Assembly: GCA_943914475.1 (NCBI GenBank)
Contig: CALUCE010000012.1
Coordinates: forward strand, 1 to 63,710
Length of the DNA stretch: 63,710 bases
DNA from: an uncultured Anaerococcus sp.
GTDB lineage: Bacteria > Bacillota > Clostridia > Tissierellales > Peptoniphilaceae
Direction of reading: 5' to 3'
Shown here: positions 33,299-42,651 of the stretch, in pieces
How positions within the stretch are numbered: position 1 is the stretch's first letter
How the letters are laid out: every line of letters begins with the position of its first letter
The notes under the pieces: model-generated
What the model saw: the letters and a program-made list of their open reading frames with translations, nothing else
The model's database searches: none
What the model was told of the DNA's origin: nothing
Program-made: the position numbers and the translations under genes

Positions 33299-33979
33299 CT
33301 ATAGGATTTTTAAAATTTTTTCTGGGTTTTTTACAATAATATCAGCATAGTCTGTAAGCATTTGGCAAGACCCTGTTCCAGATAATACAGCTACTTTCAG
33401 TGAGTCTTTAAATCCTAATTCCATATCAATCTTACTATCGCCGCAAACGGCTATTTCGCTAGGATTTAATTTAAATTTTTCCATAAAGGCATATAGGCAT
33501 TCTTTTTCAGGTTTTTTCTTATACCTGTCTCCACTTGCATAAAAATCTATATAAGAGTCCATACCTAATTGCCTAAAGGAATATTCGGCTTGTCTATAAT
33601 TATCAGAAGTTACAAGGCCGATTTTTATTCCCTTATCTTTTAAAGAAGTAAATAGATTTTCTAAATCACAAGTAGCTTTTATATTATTTTTATTCTCCAC
33701 CAAAGCTTGGTAATAAAAATCATCTAGAGATTTATTTATATAAGTTCTATCTTCACATAAAAAGTTAGCTATATGAATTGCTATATCTTTTATGGTAGCT
33801 GATGCAAGAAGAGAATTTTCAAGGACTTTATCTTCTCTAACACCAAGACTATCCAAGAGATTTTTGCTTTCTTCTTTCTTAATATTAAATGATTTTATAA
33901 ATTCTATAGTTGAATCTATCCAGAAATTTGAGAATTCAAGCAAGGTTCCGTCTTTATCAAATAAGATTCCTTTAATCAT
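33299..33979 (-). CDS. HAD-family phosphatase
   Basis: 226 residues from the ATG at 33979, which overlaps the stop of the PHP gene (ATGATTAA) and has GAGG upstream. HAD motif I FDKDGTLLEF (residues 6-15), motif II LVTSDN, Lys in RYKKKPEKE and motif IV CGDSKIDMELG, phosphoglycolate-phosphatase-like with helical cap. Last gene of the minus-strand sugar/phosphoester operon, so it may dephosphorylate the imported product. Confidence 0.9.
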   Translation of the reverse strand: MIKGILFDKDGTLLEFSNFWIDSTIEFIKSFNIKKEESKNLLDSLGVREDKVLENSLLASATIKDIAIHIANFLCEDRTYINKSLDDFYYQALVENKNNIKATCDLENLFTSLKDKGIKIGLVTSDNYRQAEYSFRQLGMDSYIDFYASGDRYKKKPEKECLYAFMEKFKLNPSEIAVCGDSKIDMELGFKDSLKVAVLSGTGSCQMLTDYADIIVKNPEKILKIL

Positions 33980-35306
33980 TAAATATTTCCTCACAAAGAT
34001 CTTTCCATTTATGAATATTTCTTTGGCTTTTTTCTAAATTAAAGAATTTAGGATTTGTAAATCCATATAGATTATCATACTTGTCTTTTAAATCAACTCT
34101 TAACCAGTGGTAGTTATCATCAAGCTCAAGCTTTAGTCTAGAGTTAAGCCCCGTATCCTCTTTTATTACTTTGCCATCAAAAATCCAGTCAAAGTGTAGA
34201 CCTTCATCAAAAGTTTTTTCTTTTGTAAATGAAACTTCAAATGTATTGTCAACTTGGCTAAGCTCTATTAGTCCAAGCCTTGATACAGATATATTCCCTT
34301 CAAGCATATTTTTTTTAAGACTTGAGATTGAAAGCTCTTCTGCATAGATATAGCTAATTGGATCTCCGATTAATGAAGGTAGATTTGCATCCTCATATTT
34401 TTCGCTTGGTAAAAGATGACTATCGCTTCCACCTATGCCAAATACCTTATAACCATTATTTAAAAGCACATTCCATGCTCTTATAGCTTTTCTTGTAGCT
34501 TCTTTTGAATCTGGATAAGTTGGATCATTTATTATTTCCATAAACTTAATATGCTCTAGTTTAAAATCCGATACCATAAATTTCCAATCAGACATGAAGG
34601 GATGATTTATAGTAAATATTTTATCCTCCAGAGAATCAAGAATTTTTAAATAATCTTCTTCCTTTATCAAATCGTTAAGTGAAAACTTTTCGAATACTGA
34701 TTCTGTTTCAAATAATAAGTTTACGTGGCCAAAATTACTTGTGATTTCTGTCCCCGGAATAATCAAAGGGGAGCCTTTTGGCCAGTTAAAGTGGGTAAAG
34801 TTATGGTCGGTTGGAGCGAAGAAATCTAGTCCTTGCTTTAGGGCTTGCTTGTTGTTTGCTTCCCTGGTCATTTTTCCATCTGAAAAAATGGTGTGAGTAT
34901 GAAAGTCTCCCTTAAACCAAGAGAAAGTCTTGCCATCTATAGATCTATCATGAACTAGGTTGGTTTCATCAGAAAGATTATTGCTATCACTTTCTTTATT
35001 TACTTCAAAATATAGGGTTTGGCCTGGCTTGGTAGAATTTATATATTCAACTGTAAATACGCCGTGATTTTCTAAGCTTTTAAAACCAGGCGATGAACAT
35101 TCTAGTTTAGAAGAAAGGTTTCTTTTTCCTAGTTTGTTTGTTACTATTTGTCCTACTAGTTTGTTTTCATCGTCATAAATCATCATGCTTATAAAAGATA
35201 TAGAACCATCAAGCACAAAGTTAAGCGATTTTATTTCTTTGTTTACATGAAATTGAAAACGGCCAAAGCCGTTTTCAAAAATCTTTCTTTCAAAAATTTT
35301 ATTCAT
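33972..35306 (-). CDS. PHP-domain metallohydrolase (CehA/McbA family)
   Basis: 444 residues. An N-terminal beta-rich region of about 130 residues is followed by a PHP domain with its metal ligands: GDFHTHTIFSDG, FAPTDHNFTHF, PGTEITSNFGHVNLL, INHPF and GGSDSHLLP. No signal peptide is seen, so cytosolic. PHP enzymes hydrolyse phosphoesters; this one follows the solute-binding protein by 1 nt and overlaps the HAD gene, suggesting it splits an imported phosphodiester such as a glycerophosphodiester. The substrate is inference. Confidence 0.88.
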   Translation of the reverse strand: MNKIFERKIFENGFGRFQFHVNKEIKSLNFVLDGSISFISMMIYDDENKLVGQIVTNKLGKRNLSSKLECSSPGFKSLENHGVFTVEYINSTKPGQTLYFEVNKESDSNNLSDETNLVHDRSIDGKTFSWFKGDFHTHTIFSDGKMTREANNKQALKQGLDFFAPTDHNFTHFNWPKGSPLIIPGTEITSNFGHVNLLFETESVFEKFSLNDLIKEEDYLKILDSLEDKIFTINHPFMSDWKFMVSDFKLEHIKFMEIINDPTYPDSKEATRKAIRAWNVLLNNGYKVFGIGGSDSHLLPSEKYEDANLPSLIGDPISYIYAEELSISSLKKNMLEGNISVSRLGLIELSQVDNTFEVSFTKEKTFDEGLHFDWIFDGKVIKEDTGLNSRLKLELDDNYHWLRVDLKDKYDNLYGFTNPKFFNLEKSQRNIHKWKDLCEEIFND

Positions 35307-35307
35307 T

Positions 35308-36645
35308 TTACTTAACCTTGTCTAAAGCTTCTTGAGCTTCTTTACAAGCCTGATCCAAAGCTTCTTGGGCAGGGACATTTTCTAATTCTATTTTATCAGC
35401 AGCTATTTTTAAAGCATCGTTAATTGCACCATTGGTTGGATCAACGAAAGCAGGGCTAGCTGTTAGAGCTTGTTCGTAAGGAACTTTTGCATAAGGATTT
35501 TCTTCTGTGAACTTCTTATAGCTATCAACCTCCATGGCTGATTTTCTTACTGGTATATAGCCTATCTTCTCAGACCAAGCCGCAGAATTTTCTGAACTTG
35601 TGAAAAACTCTATCCACTTACATGCAGCCTTTTTCTCTTCTTCTGATACTTTTTCTGGAACTGCCAAATATAAAGCAGATGCAACAGGTTTACCTTCATT
35701 TCCGTTTAAACCTGGTTGTTTTGCTGAATCTATTATTGAAAAGTCAAGATCTCCCTTGTCTCCGGATGATCCAGTATAGCTCATAGCCTTACCATTCATA
35801 ACATCATCAATGGTTCTATACCAATATTCCCATCCTTCTCCACCTGACTCTATCATGGTAGTTTTATCTTCATGGATTTGCTTTCTTATGAAGTCCCATG
35901 CATCAACCCATTCTTTAGAATTGATTAGGACTGTTTTTCCATCATCAGATAGGATTTTTCCGCCGTTAGATAAGGCAAGATCGGTTAAGTTTCCATTACC
36001 CCACATTGGGAGGTGGCCCCATTGGCTGATATTTTTATCTTGCATTATTTTTGAAGTTTCATATACTTTTTCCCAGCTAGAGAAAGCTTCTTTTGGATCT
36101 ATACCAGCTTTTTCTAAAAGATCTTTCCTATAGTAAATAACTTGTGTTGTACCATAGGCTGGTATAGCATAGACTTTATTATCAATTTTGGCAGGTTCCA
36201 TAAATACTTCTAGATAATCATCTAGTGGTGACTTTTCACTATCAAGATATGGAGTAAGGTCTGATAAAATTCCTGCTTGAGCTTGTTGGACCATGGAATC
36301 AGAAATGTAAACAGCTGGTGCCTTATTTGCAGCTATTGCAGCTTGAACCTTTTGATAGGTTTCGCTATAGTCTGCTTGTTGAACTCCTGTTACCTTAACT
36401 TCTTCTTGACTATTGTTGAAGTCTTCAATGATACCTTCCATAGTTTCGCCTGCGACAGATCCTAAACCATACCAAAATTGAATTTCTATAGGCTCACCTT
36501 TGCTATCATCCTTTACTTCTAGGTTAGTAGTTTCCTTAGATGAAGCAGTTTTTTCTTCGTTTTTTGCATTTTTTGCTGCTGGTGAACATGCAGAAACTGC
36601 AAAAATAGTAGCTACGATTAAAGATAATTTTTTTATTGCTTTCAT
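35308..36645 (-). CDS. extracellular solute-binding lipoprotein (UgpB-like)
   Basis: 445 residues. Lipobox AVSAC with Cys20, a short polar linker with EEKTASSKE, then family-1 solute-binding fold: IEIQFWYGLGSVAGETMEGI, QQADYSETYQKVQAAIAANK, and AIPAYGTTQVIYYRKDLLEKAG. The FWYGL start and length resemble UgpB (glycerol-3-phosphate and glycerophosphocholine). 15 nt after the permease gene. Confidence 0.9.
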   Translation of the reverse strand: MKAIKKLSLIVATIFAVSACSPAAKNAKNEEKTASSKETTNLEVKDDSKGEPIEIQFWYGLGSVAGETMEGIIEDFNNSQEEVKVTGVQQADYSETYQKVQAAIAANKAPAVYISDSMVQQAQAGILSDLTPYLDSEKSPLDDYLEVFMEPAKIDNKVYAIPAYGTTQVIYYRKDLLEKAGIDPKEAFSSWEKVYETSKIMQDKNISQWGHLPMWGNGNLTDLALSNGGKILSDDGKTVLINSKEWVDAWDFIRKQIHEDKTTMIESGGEGWEYWYRTIDDVMNGKAMSYTGSSGDKGDLDFSIIDSAKQPGLNGNEGKPVASALYLAVPEKVSEEEKKAACKWIEFFTSSENSAAWSEKIGYIPVRKSAMEVDSYKKFTEENPYAKVPYEQALTASPAFVDPTNGAINDALKIAADKIELENVPAQEALDQACKEAQEALDKVK

Positions 36646-36660
36646 ATTTTTCTCCTTATT

Positions 36661-37479
36661 TTATCCTTTTATTCCGCTATCGCTTAAACCTTTTATGAAA
36701 TATTTTTGGAGCACTACAAAGATTATTAACAATGGTAGTACTGAAATTGTGTTACCTGCCATAAGTAAGGGAAGGTTTTGTCCGAAATTTCCTTGTGATG
36801 TGAAAAATTTATTTAAACCAACAGAAATTAAATATTTACTCTTGGTATTTGTTATTAATGATGGCCACATATAATTGTTGTACATGGTGACAAATTGTAT
36901 GAGAGCATTTGTTAGGATGGTAGATTTACAAAATGGTACTACAACCTTCCATAGTATTTGCCAATTACTTGCTCCGTCAATTTGGGCTGCTTCTATAAGC
37001 TCTTTGGGAACTTGCTTAAAAGAGGTGTAGAGCATGTAGATAGTAAATACTGCAACTGAGTTAGAAACTATAATACCTGTTAGGCTGTCTATAAGTCCGA
37101 GTCTTGATAAGATAACATAACTTGGTACATAGGTTGCTGCTGCTGGCAACATGTAGGTTAGTAGGACTAGGTTAAAAAGGAAGTTACTACCTTTAAACTT
37201 AAACCTATAAAGACCATAAGCAAAAAGTATTCCAAACAATAGCTGTAAAGCTACTATAAAAAATGCAGTAATAACACTGTTTATAATATAAAGATCAAAG
37301 GGGGCAAGGGTTAAAGCTCCTATAAAATTTCTAAAGTCAAAAAAATCTGGCATTAGATTTAAAGGATTTCTCATTATCGTTTCGGTGCTTTTAAATGAGT
37401 TTGTGATCATCCATAAAAGGGGAAAGAAGGTCACAAGACTTAAAATTAGCAAGACAATTTGTCTGATAACTTTTTTCAT
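36661..37479 (-). CDS. ABC permease (UgpE/MalG-like)
   Basis: 272 residues, six membrane helices, with EAA coupling loop ELIEAAQIDGASNWQILWKV (residues about 165-184). Carbohydrate-uptake type. Second permease of the importer, between the UgpA-like permease (9 nt gap) and the binding protein. Confidence 0.93.
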   Translation of the reverse strand: MKKVIRQIVLLILSLVTFFPLLWMITNSFKSTETIMRNPLNLMPDFFDFRNFIGALTLAPFDLYIINSVITAFFIVALQLLFGILFAYGLYRFKFKGSNFLFNLVLLTYMLPAAATYVPSYVILSRLGLIDSLTGIIVSNSVAVFTIYMLYTSFKQVPKELIEAAQIDGASNWQILWKVVVPFCKSTILTNALIQFVTMYNNYMWPSLITNTKSKYLISVGLNKFFTSQGNFGQNLPLLMAGNTISVLPLLIIFVVLQKYFIKGLSDSGIKG

Positions 37480-37488
37480 ATAATCTCC

Positions 37489-38418
37489 TTATTTATCGAG
37501 TTTCTTTTTAGCAAAATACATAACTAGAGCTAGCAAGGCAGTAATAATTACTATAATTACAGAAATAGCCGTAGCCTTACCCATATTAAATTCTTCAAAG
37601 GCCATTTGATAAAAGAGGTAAAGAAGTGTTCTGGTTGAGCCAGAAGGTCCACCTCCAGTTAGAACAGAAAATTGATCATAGGCTTGTATCGAAGTAATCA
37701 GATTTATGATTAGTAAAAAGAAGCTGGTATTTTTTGTTTGAGGTAGGTAAATATACCTTATCTTTTGGGCAAAATTCATTCCTTCAAGTTCTCCTACCTC
37801 AAAAAGTGGCCTTGGAATTTTACTCATTGCATCTGTATAAAATAACATTGCCCATCCAGCATTTTTCCAAACAGTTACAATAATTACTGCAAGCATAGCA
37901 AACCTTGAATCAGAAAGCCAAGCAGGACCGTCTACCCCAAAAACTTCTAAGATTCTATTTATTAGTCCAACATCTGGTCTAAACATCCAGGACCAAACTA
38001 TAGACATGGCAACCATTGGAGTTATCCAAGGTGAAAATAGGAAGCTTTTAAACAAAAATTTAAATCTAAAATTTCCTTCTAAAAGTAAGGCAAAAATAAA
38101 ACCAAATATTAAAATAGGAATTACAGTACCTAAACCAAAAACTATAGTGTTTTTTAGGGCTTGTGTGAATTGACCTGATCTTAGGATTTCACTGTAGTTA
38201 CTTGCCTCTACAAAATTATAGTTAGGACTTATATAATCCCAATCTGTAAAGCTGACTATAAAAGAAGCCACCATTGGTAAAAACCAAAATATGATTAAGG
38301 GTATTAGAGGAATGATTATATATATGAAAAATTCACTTGGCTTTATGCTTGTTTTGGCAAAATGAAGTCTTTTTTCTTTTTTTATACTTTTGCTCTTTAG
38401 ACTCATAGTATTATTCAT
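37489..38418 (-). CDS. ABC permease (UgpA/MalF-like)
   Basis: 309 residues from the ATG at 38418, which has GGAGG 9 nt upstream and overlaps the ATPase stop (ATGAATAA). About six helices, EAA-type loop ELEGMNFAQKIRYIYLPQ, and TGGGPSGSTRTLLYLFYQMAF near the end. Pairs with the UgpE-like permease. Confidence 0.93.
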   Translation of the reverse strand: MNNTMSLKSKSIKKEKRLHFAKTSIKPSEFFIYIIIPLIPLIIFWFLPMVASFIVSFTDWDYISPNYNFVEASNYSEILRSGQFTQALKNTIVFGLGTVIPILIFGFIFALLLEGNFRFKFLFKSFLFSPWITPMVAMSIVWSWMFRPDVGLINRILEVFGVDGPAWLSDSRFAMLAVIIVTVWKNAGWAMLFYTDAMSKIPRPLFEVGELEGMNFAQKIRYIYLPQTKNTSFFLLIINLITSIQAYDQFSVLTGGGPSGSTRTLLYLFYQMAFEEFNMGKATAISVIIVIITALLALVMYFAKKKLDK

Positions 38419-39484
38419 CAGAAAGAACCTCCAAATCAACTACATTTCCGCTAGTCCTATCAAAAAACTTGACAGCATTTTTCCTAAAGTTGATACGAAT
38501 TTTTTCACCACGATTAAAGCTTTCGCTCGCATCTTTTTTTATAGTGATTTTTTGATCATATAATTTTCCTATTATATTTATATCTGATCCCAAAAGTTCA
38601 ACCAGGTGTATATCAAACCATGGTCCTTTATCATCTTTAAAGATATCTTCTGGCCTTACACCCAAGGTGATTTGCCTATCTTCTGATGAGATATTTTCCA
38701 AGATTTTCTCACCCTTATCAGTAAAGAATACTCCGTTCTTTATATAACCATCTATAAAATTCATGGCAGGAGACCCTAAAAATCCAGCAACAAATTTATT
38801 TACAGGATTAGTATAAAGTTCCTTTGGACTCCCAATTTGTTGGATTACTCCGTCCTTGAGGCAGACTATTCTTGTTGCCATAGTCATAGCCTCTGTTTGA
38901 TCGTGAGTTACATAAATTACAGTAGCGTTAAATTTTCTAGTAAGCTCTACAATTTCTTCACGCATTTGACTTCTGAGCTTGGCATCAAGATTTGATAGAG
39001 GTTCGTCCATTAAAAATATATTAGTATCTTTGACTATAGCTCGACCTAAAGCAACTCTCTGTTTTTGTCCACCTGAAAGTTCACTAGGTTTTCTCTTAAG
39101 AAACTTATCCAAGTCCAGAATTTTGGCGGTCTCTTTAATTTTTTTATCCATGATATTTTTATCGGTCTTCCTTAACTTTAAACCAAAGCCGATATTATCA
39201 TATACATTTAAGTGCGGGTATAGGGCATATGATTGAAATACCATGGCAACATTTCTATCTTTCGGACTTATCTTATTGACTAATTTATCGTCTATATATA
39301 TTTGTCCTTGGCTAATATCCTCAAGTCCGGCCACCATTCTCAAAGTTGTTGATTTGCCGCAACCAGAAGGACCTACAAAAACTATAAATTCATTTTCTTC
39401 TATATCTATGCTGAAATTTTTTACAGCATAATCATCGCTTGTATCATATTTTTTACAAACATTTTTCAAACTTATTTTCGACAA
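38411..39484 (-). CDS. ABC importer ATP-binding protein (UgpC/MsmK-like)
   Basis: 357 residues from a TTG start at 39484; AAAGGAG lies 5 nt upstream, and translation then reads SKISLKNVCKKY, the proper family start. Walker A GPSGCGKSTTLRMVAGL, signature LSGGQKQRVALGR, Walker B IFLMDEPLSNLDAKLR, and a C-terminal OB-fold regulatory domain (from about 235). First gene of the operon; ATPases of this type can serve several sugar importers. Confidence 0.94.
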   Translation of the reverse strand: MSKISLKNVCKKYDTSDDYAVKNFSIDIEENEFIVFVGPSGCGKSTTLRMVAGLEDISQGQIYIDDKLVNKISPKDRNVAMVFQSYALYPHLNVYDNIGFGLKLRKTDKNIMDKKIKETAKILDLDKFLKRKPSELSGGQKQRVALGRAIVKDTNIFLMDEPLSNLDAKLRSQMREEIVELTRKFNATVIYVTHDQTEAMTMATRIVCLKDGVIQQIGSPKELYTNPVNKFVAGFLGSPAMNFIDGYIKNGVFFTDKGEKILENISSEDRQITLGVRPEDIFKDDKGPWFDIHLVELLGSDINIIGKLYDQKITIKKDASESFNRGEKIRINFRKNAVKFFDRTSGNVVDLEVLSDE

Positions 39485-39534
39485 AACGTACTCCTTTCTG
39501 CACAAATTGAAGTATAGGAGAAAGATATAAAGTG

Positions 39535-39551
39535 TACATTTAAAAAATGTA
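39535..39551. promoter_or_regulatory. inverted-repeat operator candidate for the ugp-like operon
   Basis: TACATTT-AAA-AAATGTA, a perfect 7+3+7 inverted repeat about 50 nt upstream of the ATPase start. On the minus strand it overlaps a possible -35 (TTTACA) and spacer with TTATAT 17 nt on. Suited to a dimeric repressor; regulator not identified. Confidence 0.5.
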
Positions 39552-39649
39552 AAAATAAAATTAAATACAAAGTTAAATATATAAACTATAAAAGAAAAGG
39601 TTTTTGAGCTTTGATTTTTGATATAATAAGTAAAAAGAGGAGGGATCGT

Positions 39650-42247
39650 ATGATTAATGAAAAACAAAGGATAATAATAGAAGAAGCTGAAACACCGGCT
39701 GCTGTAATTGCAGGGCCTGGGACTGGAAAAACTTTTACTATTGTAGAAAAGACTATAGATTTAATAAAAAATGACCATATAGATCCCAACAAAATCCTTA
39801 TAACTACTTTTACCAAAAAGGCTGCCAACGAACTTATAACTAGGATTCAGGGAAAGTTAAAAGAAGAAGATATTAGGATTAATACTTCTAATATGCTTAT
39901 AGGAAACTTCCATTCTTTGGCCTTAAACTTCCTTAAGGAATATAAGAGCTTTAAGGGGCAAGTTTTTTCTTCTTCAGTTATAGATTCTTTTACTGAGGGT
40001 TATCTTATAGAAAAGAACCTAGACCTCTACAAGAGTATCCCTGCTTTCGATGATTTTGTGACCTTTAATCCTGTTGGGAAGATAAATGAAATTTTTTCAG
40101 ATATTACCAACAATCTTATAGACTTAGAGATTTTAAAAAATTCTACTTCTCCTAAAGATAACTTTGCTTATGCTTTATATAAAACTCATGAAGATTTTCT
40201 AAGGAAAAATAATCTTATAAACTACCAGCTAATTTTAAAAGATTTCTATGATCTTTTAAAAGATCCTGTGTTTGGAGAGAAGATAAGATCTTCTATTGAC
40301 TATGTGATTATAGATGAATATCAAGATACCAACTTCATCCAGCAAGAAATAGGCTTTCTTCTAGTGAGAGATAAGAATATTTTGGTCTTTGGAGATGATG
40401 ACCAGGCTCTTTATTCTTTTAGGGGAGCGGATCCTTCTAATTTATTAAATTTTGATAAAATTTGTAAAGAAAAATTAAAGAAGGAGACAAACTTTTATTA
40501 TCTGGACCTAAACTACAGGTCCAAGCAAAATATCTTAAATCTTGCCAATAAGTGGATGGAAAGGGAAGATATATGGAAAAAGACAAAGGATAAGCCTCTT
40601 ATAGCCCATGAAAAAACAGAAAATTCCAATACTATAGTCAGAGCCAGGGCTGAAAAGTTTGAAAATTTGGAAAAGATACTTAGGATTTTAAATCAGGATA
40701 TTAACTTTAACCAAATAGCATTTCTTTTTCCAAGCCTTAATTCTGAATATCCAAAGGCTCTTCAAGCATATTTGGAGGACCATGGTATAGAAGTTTTAAA
40801 CAAAAAATCAGGTCTCTTCTTCCACAGACAAGAGATAAGACTTTTGATGTATATAATCCTAAATGTTTTTTCCGTAAAGCCAAGAGATAGTCAAGGTTCA
40901 TCAAGGGATGGCTATCTTAGAAAACAGCAAACTGAATATAAGTCCTATATTATAAGTATTTTTGAAGACCAAGAATTTTTAGATGATCCAGAGCTTTTTG
41001 ATTTTATTGCTAGGATGAAGGATGAAAAGAAGGAGAATTTATCCTATAGCGACCTTGTTTACAGGAGCTTTAAGCTTAAAGCTTTCAAAAAAATCTTATC
41101 CCAAAGGCTTGATAGCCTAGATGATATCAGAAGTCAGTCCAATATAGGAGCTTTTACTAGCCTTCTTGCAACTTATGAAAATCTTTATATAGAAGAAAAT
41201 ATAGACTACGATAGTATGTCTGTCGACTTTATCTATTCTTATCTTTTCTATCTTTTTAAGACTAGAGCCATAGATGAGCTTGGAGACTTTGATACACCAA
41301 AAGATGCCATAAACTTTATGACCATCCACCAGGCCAAGGGTTTGGAGTTTGATGTAGTCTTTGTTTCAGGGCTTTATGATTCTCCTAGGGCTGATAGGAA
41401 GAGGTTTTTGGATTTATACAAGAGATATAAGGTAGATTTTGAATCAAAGCTTAGGGATTTTTATAGGAAGTATTTTACTGCCTTTACCAGAGCTAAAAAT
41501 CTTTGTGTTCTTCTTGATAATTCAAAGGATAACAGGCTTATAGCCTTCCAAAAGTCACTGGGATCTTCTTCTGATTTAAGGACCATAGATTTTTCTAGGA
41601 AAGATCCTATTAAGGAAAAACAAATCCTAGCCTTTACCACAGATATTTCTCTTTATGAATCTTGTCCTTTGAAGTATAAGTTTTTAAGAAAGATGAATAT
41701 GAGAAGTCCTCTTAATAAATCTTTAATCTTTGGTACTAGAGTTCATGAACTTTGCGAATATATAGCCTATATAAGGAAAAATCAAGGTTCTTTGGATGCT
41801 TTAAATGACTTTATAAAAACAAATCCTTCCTACAACAAAGTTTTAGAAAATTTCCTATCAAGAGATTTCAAGGTAGAGCTTTCTGAAGCAAACTATAAAA
41901 CTGACAGGGACTTTTATATACTCCAAGGTAATATAGACCTTGCCTTGGAAGATGGGTCCATAGTAGATATAAAAACAGGTCAGGCTAATGAGGATAACTT
42001 AGAAAAATATAGGAAGCAGATTATTACCTACTATAACCTTATGAAGCTTAACTACAGGGATGTGGGCCATATTTATCTTTATTTTATAGAAGAAGACAGG
42101 CTTTTAGAATTTGAAAAGGATGATTTTGATATAGAAAAAATTGACCTAATTTCAAAAAATATCATAGAAGAAAATATCTACCAAAAGACAGATGACAAAG
42201 ATGAGTGTAGGTTCTGTCCTATGAAGTATTTTTGCGATAGGGACTAG
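39650..42247 (+). CDS. UvrD-family helicase fused to PD-(D/E)XK nuclease with Fe-S cluster motif
   Basis: 865 residues. SF1 motifs: Q-motif and Walker A AGPGTGKTFTIVEK, TFTKKAANEL (Ia), YVIIDEYQDTN (II), GDDDQALYSFRGAD (III), LDLNYRSKQN (IV), MTIHQAKGLEFDVVFV (V) and YFTAFTRAKNL (VI). The C-terminal 200 residues are a nuclease: FGTRVHELCEY, GNIDLALEDGSIVDIKTGQ, with cysteines in ESCPLKY and CRFCPMKYFC arranged like the AddB/Cas4 iron staple. ATG at 39650 follows GGAGGG; an earlier in-frame start is ignored. Likely end-processing in recombination repair. An AddA-independent single-chain form, less common than AddAB. Confidence 0.88.
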   Translation: MINEKQRIIIEEAETPAAVIAGPGTGKTFTIVEKTIDLIKNDHIDPNKILITTFTKKAANELITRIQGKLKEEDIRINTSNMLIGNFHSLALNFLKEYKSFKGQVFSSSVIDSFTEGYLIEKNLDLYKSIPAFDDFVTFNPVGKINEIFSDITNNLIDLEILKNSTSPKDNFAYALYKTHEDFLRKNNLINYQLILKDFYDLLKDPVFGEKIRSSIDYVIIDEYQDTNFIQQEIGFLLVRDKNILVFGDDDQALYSFRGADPSNLLNFDKICKEKLKKETNFYYLDLNYRSKQNILNLANKWMEREDIWKKTKDKPLIAHEKTENSNTIVRARAEKFENLEKILRILNQDINFNQIAFLFPSLNSEYPKALQAYLEDHGIEVLNKKSGLFFHRQEIRLLMYIILNVFSVKPRDSQGSSRDGYLRKQQTEYKSYIISIFEDQEFLDDPELFDFIARMKDEKKENLSYSDLVYRSFKLKAFKKILSQRLDSLDDIRSQSNIGAFTSLLATYENLYIEENIDYDSMSVDFIYSYLFYLFKTRAIDELGDFDTPKDAINFMTIHQAKGLEFDVVFVSGLYDSPRADRKRFLDLYKRYKVDFESKLRDFYRKYFTAFTRAKNLCVLLDNSKDNRLIAFQKSLGSSSDLRTIDFSRKDPIKEKQILAFTTDISLYESCPLKYKFLRKMNMRSPLNKSLIFGTRVHELCEYIAYIRKNQGSLDALNDFIKTNPSYNKVLENFLSRDFKVELSEANYKTDRDFYILQGNIDLALEDGSIVDIKTGQANEDNLEKYRKQIITYYNLMKLNYRDVGHIYLYFIEEDRLLEFEKDDFDIEKIDLISKNIIEENIYQKTDDKDECRFCPMKYFCDRD

Positions 42248-42321
42248 AAATTTATTTAAGAATGTATAAAAACTTGATATTTAGCTACTATGCTATACAA
42301 TGTTCTAAAGGTGGGTGTATA

Positions 42322-42639
42322 ATGATAGATAGTCAAATGCTCAAGGGCATCATTGATGGGATAATCCTTGAAATAATAAGCAAAAATCAAACATACGGCT
42401 ACGAAATTGTAGAAGAATTAAAAAGAAATGGCTTTTATAATATGACCGAAGGGACAGTCTACCCAATCTTAAAAAGACTTACTATAAAAGGCTACCTTAT
42501 GGGAACCTTTAGAAAAAGCGAGGTTGGTCCCAAAAGAAAGTATTATTATATCACTGAAAAGGGAGAAAAAAAGCTTAGTGACTTTAAATCTTCCTACAGT
42601 GAAATGACGAAGGCCGTTGATAAAATTCTTTATAAATAG
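42322..42639 (+). CDS. PadR-family transcriptional regulator
   Basis: 105 residues from the ATG at 42322 with AAAGGTGG upstream. Winged helix of PadR type: MLKGIIDGIILEIISKNQTYGYEIVEEL, TEGTVYPILKRLTIKGYL, GPKRKYYYITEKGEKKL. No neighbour that looks like a target; it precedes the pseudouridine synthase by 12 nt. Confidence 0.9.
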   Translation: MIDSQMLKGIIDGIILEIISKNQTYGYEIVEELKRNGFYNMTEGTVYPILKRLTIKGYLMGTFRKSEVGPKRKYYYITEKGEKKLSDFKSSYSEMTKAVDKILYK

Positions 42640-42651
42640 AAAGAGAGACTT

